This document shows, one piece after another, positions 24,039 through 28,317 of a stretch of DNA of 28,317 nucleotides. This DNA comes from Gammaproteobacteria bacterium. Its GTDB lineage: Bacteria; Pseudomonadota; Gammaproteobacteria; Steroidobacterales; Steroidobacteraceae. Where the stretch lies: NCBI GenBank assembly GCA_028293725.1, contig JAQGOE010000242.1:1-28317 (forward strand). Reading direction: 5' to 3'. The position numbers were made by a program, and so were the translations under genes. Each line of letters starts with the position of its first letter. Positions within the stretch are counted from its first letter, which is position 1. Under the pieces are notes generated by a model that was given only the letters and a program-made list of their open reading frames with translations, ran no database searches and was not told the DNA's origin.

Positions 24039-26525
24039 TCAGGCTGTCAGAACGGCCGCGGCGGGTTGCGATGCGCCGTAAAACAGTGTCGCCAGGCGCT
24101 CAGGACTGAGGATCATCACCAGGGGCGCGTTAGGATCCGCCGGCTCGATGGCCAGGGTGGCCAGCTGATCGCTCGAACCGTCGATCGGGAGCAGTCGGTC
24201 CGTCGGAACCTCGGAGACATCTCCCAACACCTCGACGAGCAGACCGAGCGGTTGCACTCGGCCGGGCACGCGGATGACCACGACTATTCTGTCCTTTTCC
24301 AGCGCGCGGCCGCCGAGGACCCGGGTCAGATCCGCCACCGCGATAGGCTCGCCCGCGAACATTAGAAAGCCTGCGCACCACTGCTCGGCCGTCGGGAGTG
24401 TCTGAAGCGCGCGCGGATCGACTGCCTCGATGACATTCGCGGTGGGTAATGCGTACCAGCTATCGCCCGCGGCGAAGGTTGCGAACTCGAGGATGTCCTG
24501 TTTGCCGCTTTCCGACCGCGTGGAGGCGCGCTGTGGCAGCTCGCCTCGAGCCACTCTGCGTTGCTGTTCCACTTTGCCGATCGGAATGAGCACCACCGCG
24601 TGTCCGTCCACTCCAGGATATTCGCGGTACCCCGTATCGCGCTTCGTACCGATGGCGTGGTAGGCATCCCCAACCCTGACCACCCGGGCCGCGCCGGATC
24701 GCGCGGCTTCCCGGATCCACCCGAGGCCCAGCGTGTCCCCATCGATCGCGGTGTTGCTGGCGATGACCCGCAGTTCGCGATCGAGGAACATCGCAATGCA
24801 ACCGGGCAATACATTGCCCCGCTCGTCCCGCGGCAGCGAGTCTTGCAACATCGCGGTGAGTTGCGGCGCCGTATCGAATATCACGGCGACCGCACCGACG
24901 ACGGTTCCTTGCGGAGCGCGCACCGCGGCCGCGAAGATCCAGGTCGGCCGACCGTCGTAAAGCGCACTGGGCTCGAATCCCGACACGCTGTAATCCTGCG
25001 TGCCAGTGAGGGAGAGCGTCCGCGCCGCCCATGGCGCATCGATGGGGGTGCCCAGCAGGTGCTCGTATTCACTGCGCGATGTCGCGATGACGCGCCGTTC
25101 GGCGTCCAGGAGGACTATGCAATGGTACGCCGTGTACAGACCGTTGATCCGCCGCAGAACGTGAGTCGCTGCCTCGTCGTCACAACCCTCCGCACCGGTG
25201 AGACGACCGATGAGCGTGGCATCCAACGCCCACCAACGGCAATCGTTGGCTCGCTCGTAAAGACTTCTCGCCATCAGTTCGCTGGCGAGTGACGCCATGA
25301 ACTGACTATCGTGGAGGACGGAGGACACGATGGTCTCGTGCAACTCCTCGATGGAGTGCTCGAAGACATCCTTCGTCTTGCGGCCCATGTTGCTGATCTC
25401 ACGCAACAGGGCCTTGGCGAATGCTCCATTGCCCACATCGGCCAATGACAAGCGGACGCTGCCGTTCCACACGGAACGATTGAGATCGCGCTGAACCGCG
25501 TCGGCCTGGCGGGGAATCTCCCTGAGAGCCGTGGAGAAGGTGGCAGCACTCGCACGCAGGTCCGTCAGGACTTCCGAAGTGCAACCCAAACCGGCGGCGC
25601 GCTCATCCGTCTCGAACGCGCGATCGAGCGGCACCATCACGTGGCCACGCCATTGCGGACCGGAGTAGCCCTGGTAAGGCTGCGCTGTGCGGGTCACTGC
25701 CAGAAACTCGCGTCCCGCAAAACGAATGATATCGCCGGTCTCGCCGTTGCCCGGCGGCACCCTTGCGCCGATCGGCAGCTGGTAGGGATCGCTGGTCGCA
25801 ATGACTTCGTCATTGGCATCCAACAAGGAGAGCACGGTCCAATCGGTTGGGGAACGCAGCTTGGCGAAGATCCCGTCGCACTCATCCTCCAACCGGAAAC
25901 ACAGGCACAGGACGCAGGCCGCCTGGCGTTCGGAGGCAATACGGTAGGAATAGATGAGGGCACGGCGCGCCTCGGGGACGAGGTCGCTCCGCCGGCAGGT
26001 CTCTACGTAGGTCCGATCGCTCGCGAGCGTGCTCGCCACCAACGGGTCCAGCGTTTTGGGGGGCGCGGTGCCGTTCTCGAGCTGCGTGAGAACTTCGCCT
26101 TCGGCCGAGATCACTATGATGTTGTGATAGACGGAGTACTTCGCAACGTACTCTCCAAGCCGACGTTGCAGAGAACGGGTGGCTCCGGCGACCGAACGCT
26201 CCTCCTCCACGAAGCGGCGGATGCTTGCGTCCGCCGCCAGAAACCCGATGTCGGCCGTCCGCTCGAAGAGATTCCGGACCAGGATATCGATGACCACCTG
26301 TGCGAGGGCGCGCACGGCCAGGAGCGCTTTCTTGTGCGTTTCCGCGGCGAGGTGGGTGACCAGGTCACCCGCCAGCGCCTCGAAAGCCTGCCGGGTGCCG
26401 GTGAGATTGGTTCCGTCTTCGCTCAGATGAGACAGCAACGCAAGGCTGTCCCACGCGCCCTGTAGCGTCGCCAGCCGCTCGCGGTAGCCCGCGACCGCGG
26501 GCATATGTTGTGTCAAACGGGACAT
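24039..26525 (-). CDS. Soluble double Cache-like sensor fused to a CheW domain
   Basis: This 828-residue protein has no predicted signal peptide or membrane helix, so it is likely cytoplasmic. Two halves look duplicated: LFERTADIGFLAADASIRRF (86-105) and LYERANDCRWWALDATLIGR (422-441). Each is followed by a Cache/PAS-like sensor (HNIIVISAEGEVLTQLENG and YHCIVLLDAERRVIATSRS). Residues ~675-815 form a CheW domain (FATFAAGDSWYALPTANVIE, MFAGEPIAVADLTRVLGG, LGLLVEVLGDVSEVP). CheW domains couple chemoreceptors to CheA, so this may link a soluble stimulus to a chemosensory array directly, without a receptor signalling hairpin. A cysteine cluster (204, 207, 209, 216) is in the first sensor half. No CheA or receptor gene is in the window. 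The ATG at 26525 is the only good start. Confidence 0.82.
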   Translation of the reverse strand: MSRLTQHMPAVAGYRERLATLQGAWDSLALLSHLSEDGTNLTGTRQAFEALAGDLVTHLAAETHKKALLAVRALAQVVIDILVRNLFERTADIGFLAADASIRRFVEEERSVAGATRSLQRRLGEYVAKYSVYHNIIVISAEGEVLTQLENGTAPPKTLDPLVASTLASDRTYVETCRRSDLVPEARRALIYSYRIASERQAACVLCLCFRLEDECDGIFAKLRSPTDWTVLSLLDANDEVIATSDPYQLPIGARVPPGNGETGDIIRFAGREFLAVTRTAQPYQGYSGPQWRGHVMVPLDRAFETDERAAGLGCTSEVLTDLRASAATFSTALREIPRQADAVQRDLNRSVWNGSVRLSLADVGNGAFAKALLREISNMGRKTKDVFEHSIEELHETIVSSVLHDSQFMASLASELMARSLYERANDCRWWALDATLIGRLTGAEGCDDEAATHVLRRINGLYTAYHCIVLLDAERRVIATSRSEYEHLLGTPIDAPWAARTLSLTGTQDYSVSGFEPSALYDGRPTWIFAAAVRAPQGTVVGAVAVIFDTAPQLTAMLQDSLPRDERGNVLPGCIAMFLDRELRVIASNTAIDGDTLGLGWIREAARSGAARVVRVGDAYHAIGTKRDTGYREYPGVDGHAVVLIPIGKVEQQRRVARGELPQRASTRSESGKQDILEFATFAAGDSWYALPTANVIEAVDPRALQTLPTAEQWCAGFLMFAGEPIAVADLTRVLGGRALEKDRIVVVIRVPGRVQPLGLLVEVLGDVSEVPTDRLLPIDGSSDQLATLAIEPADPNAPLVMILSPERLATLFYGASQPAAAVLTA

Positions 26526-26627
26526 GTTGACATTTCATAACGACTGCGCGGCGGAAAACTTGAACGACCGCCCAATTTGCGGATGTCGTCGAGCGGATTT
26601 TGGGGTTACGCCGCTGGCTGGACGCTG

Positions 26628-26667
26628 GGCGGCAATTCCTTGCCGCCTCCAGGGGTGGAGGCGGCAA
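26628..26667. terminator. Competing hairpins between the tonB-like and Cache-CheW genes
   Basis: TTGCCGCC at 26640-26647 can pair with GGCGGCAA on either side. The long option is TTGCCGCCTCCA-GGGG-TGGAGGCGGCAA (26640-26667, 12 pairs). The short one is GGCGGCAA-TTCC-TTGCCGCC (26628-26647, 8 pairs). On the minus strand the long hairpin comes 12 bases after the TonB-like stop. A terminator is the likely role; mutually exclusive structures could also act as an attenuator before the Cache-CheW gene. Confidence 0.55.
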
Positions 26668-26679
26668 CAACCTGCCGTT

Positions 26680-27321
26680 TCAGCGATCCTCGAATCGGAA
26701 CACCACTTTGAGTGTGAGCCATTGCTCGAAAGGCACGCCGTTGCGGGTCGCCGGCCGCAGGTGCCAGTGTTGTTTCGCTTCGCTCACCGCGGCCTGGTCG
26801 AGCCGGTCGTAGCCGCTCGACTTTGACACCTTCGCGTCTCTGACGCGCCCGTCCGCTCCGACGAGAATGTCGAGGGCGAGGGCGCCCGCCTCACCGAGGT
26901 GTATGGACGACATGGGGTAGGACGGTTGAGTCAGAGGATGGCTCCGATCCACCGCTGCCGCGGTGATCACGGGCTGCGGGTCGGCCGAGCCGCGGAGACC
27001 CTGGGGCTCTGCGAGGGGTGGCGGCAGCTCGTCGGAGTAGCCGATGGGTGCCATATCGGTGTCCACCACGGGGATCACCGGCAGACCCGGATCGTGGAAT
27101 TCAAGCTCTGTTAGCTGGAACTGCGGCGGCGGTGGGGCCACCTGGGGCAGCACTGGTTTGTCTATGAAGTCAGCGACGATGTCGGTAGGACTCAACGGTG
27201 GCGCGCTGTGAATCTGCAGCCCGTTGAGGAGCGCCCAGATCACTGCGAGATGCAATCCACTGACTAAGACCAAGGGCGTAGGAACACGGCGGAGCACAGT
27301 GAGCGAGTTCGGTGATGGCAT
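26680..27321 (-). CDS. TonB-family energy transducer
   Basis: The 213-residue protein has one N-terminal membrane anchor (TPLVLVSGLHLAVIWALLNG), a Pro-rich periplasmic linker (PPPPQF, ELPPPLAEPQ) and a C-terminal TonB domain (GALALDILVGADGRVRDAKV, YDRLDQAAVSEAKQHWHLRP, QWLTLKVVFRF). TonB passes proton-motive energy from ExbB-ExbD to outer-membrane receptors. No exbB, exbD or TonB-dependent receptor gene is in the window, so its partners lie elsewhere. The start at 27321 has GGGAGG five bases upstream; a longer in-frame version to 27384 lacks support. It diverges from the last, truncated gene. Confidence 0.88.
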   Translation of the reverse strand: MPSPNSLTVLRRVPTPLVLVSGLHLAVIWALLNGLQIHSAPPLSPTDIVADFIDKPVLPQVAPPPPQFQLTELEFHDPGLPVIPVVDTDMAPIGYSDELPPPLAEPQGLRGSADPQPVITAAAVDRSHPLTQPSYPMSSIHLGEAGALALDILVGADGRVRDAKVSKSSGYDRLDQAAVSEAKQHWHLRPATRNGVPFEQWLTLKVVFRFEDR

Positions 27322-27575
27322 GCAAACCTCCCTTCGGAACCGGTGCGTAGGTGATGGCCTGCCTATCTCAACGCAAGCGGCCATGGCAGCGGGTTATGGC
27401 CCCGTGGTGGCGGTTGGGTGAGCTGTTATGGCGGCGTACCTCCGCAGCCGCGATCCCTGAGTACTAAGTCTCGTTTTCGCGACGTGGCCGCTGGGGGTAG
27501 GTCGTTGGGCTATCTAGTGGATGTGCCCCCGCGTTAAACTTCGTCGCGTTAGGGATACAATTCGGCACACGAGCT
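27322..27575. promoter_or_regulatory. Divergent promoter region, with a candidate -10 for the last gene
   Basis: This 254-base gap separates the tonB-like start from the plus-strand exported protein. A good -10 hexamer TACAAT (27556-27561) has a poor TTAAAC -35 sixteen bases upstream. It would place the transcript start within about ten bases of the ATG at 27576, consistent with the lack of a ribosome site there. Nothing else is recognised. Confidence 0.4.
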
Positions 27576-28317
27576 ATGGCAAGAGTCTGGGGGGCCTGGT
27601 TGGCCTTGTTGCTGGCGCTGAGTGCGCCACTGGCCGCCAAGGACGCTACTCCTTTGACGCTCGCCAGGGGTGCGCGCGTCGGCGTCATTAGTCTGCTGGA
27701 CCCCGAGGTCACTCACTTTCACGCGGCGAAGGCGATCAAGGACACCGCGCTTCACACCGAGTCGGTCGGCTGGACGGTCGCCAATATGCTCACGGACGCC
27801 CTCAAAGACCGCGCGGCCCAGATGGGCCTCGTCCTGGTGCCGCTGGGCGTCACTGACGAACTCGATCGCAGTCGCGAGAGTTGCTTTTTGAATGGCAACT
27901 TCACCCGCACTCTGCCCAAGGAGTGTGTGCTGCCGTTCAAGCACCTGGGAGACGCCGAACACGTCGATGCCGTCATCGCGCTCGCTCCCGGTCTCAACAA
28001 CGGGGCGCATGCCGGCTCCACCCGGCGCAAGGAGTTACCCGAGTACGTGCGCGGCTGGGGCTTCATCACCGGTGACGAGGGCTCGCCAGATGGCAAGCCG
28101 ACGCTTTTCAGCATGACCGAGCTGCTGTTGATAGCTCCGTCTCCGGAGGGACCGGTGCTGCGCGCACGCGAGTGGGGCGGCAATTACGCGCTCGTATGGA
28201 CCAACTTCGTCGCGCCCGCCAACATCAAAGAGATTCCCACGCAGGACTACAGCCAGCTCCAGCCGCTATTCGCTGGCATTCTCTCGCGCCAGACCTCCCG
28301 GCTGCTCGATCAGATCC
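27576..28317 (+). CDS. Exported protein of unknown function, cut by the window edge
   Basis: The frame is open from ATG at 27576 to the window end (247 codons), so the gene is incomplete at its 3' end. Translation begins MARVWGAWLALLLALSAPLA, a clear signal peptide with cleavage near AAKDA, so the product is periplasmic or secreted. The mature part includes ARGARVGVISLLDPEVTHFH and a Cys-containing segment (SRESCFLNGN, then PKECVLPF) whose two cysteines could form a disulfide. I recognise no family. No ribosome site precedes the ATG, but a -10-like hexamer is close upstream. It diverges from the tonB-like gene. Confidence 0.75.
   Translation, partial: MARVWGAWLALLLALSAPLAAKDATPLTLARGARVGVISLLDPEVTHFHAAKAIKDTALHTESVGWTVANMLTDALKDRAAQMGLVLVPLGVTDELDRSRESCFLNGNFTRTLPKECVLPFKHLGDAEHVDAVIALAPGLNNGAHAGSTRRKELPEYVRGWGFITGDEGSPDGKPTLFSMTELLLIAPSPEGPVLRAREWGGNYALVWTNFVAPANIKEIPTQDYSQLQPLFAGILSRQTSRLLDQI

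Overview
The window is GC-rich, gene-dense chromosomal DNA from a Gram-negative bacterium. The combination of an UrcA-family protein, FixJ-type and LytTR response regulators, a DUF3034 outer-membrane protein, CsrA, AsmA, Fpr and TonB suggests a gammaproteobacterium near Steroidobacteraceae/Xanthomonadales-type lineages. That placement is inferred from family content and was not tested. I see no tRNA, rRNA, CRISPR array, insertion sequence or phage module. 22 coding regions are supported, including one that runs off the right edge.

Left part (1-9170). An OFA-type MFS transporter (minus strand) is followed by two minus-strand genes for a DUF3761 secreted protein and a YidB/DUF937 protein. These diverge from a plus-strand, translationally coupled trio: a transmembrane Ser/Thr kinase with a C-terminal SUMF1-like domain, a short lipoprotein and an exported repeat protein. 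The trio converges, with overlapping stop codons, on a minus-strand pair for a DUF3034 outer-membrane protein and an exported truncated haemoglobin. An UrcA-family protein lies behind that pair.

Middle part (9170-18150). A 367-base gap carries a cluster of 14-bp tandem repeats, the same repeat that begins the window. After it come a LytS-type kinase, a LytTR regulator and a Spinster-like MFS transporter in one probable operon. These are followed by a LysR regulator, a GIY-YIG-like protein, CsrA with a long tail, a large AsmA protein and ferredoxin-NADP reductase. Most convergent pairs here overlap at their 3' ends.

Right part (18150-28317). An HSDL2-like short-chain dehydrogenase precedes a signalling cluster. 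The cluster has an 80-residue protein that is little more than a histidine-kinase DHp domain, overlapping a FixJ-type regulator by ATGA. It also has a 1202-residue hybrid kinase (sensor, kinase, receiver, kinase, receiver) and an 828-residue protein with no visible membrane span, made of two Cache-like sensor halves and a CheW domain. A TonB-like protein and a truncated, exported unknown protein close the window.

The most unusual items are the cytosolic double-sensor-CheW fusion, the stand-alone DHp/FixJ pair, the kinase-SUMF1/lipoprotein/repeat-protein operon, and the exported haemoglobin beside DUF3034. I could run no database search; family names come from motif recognition.
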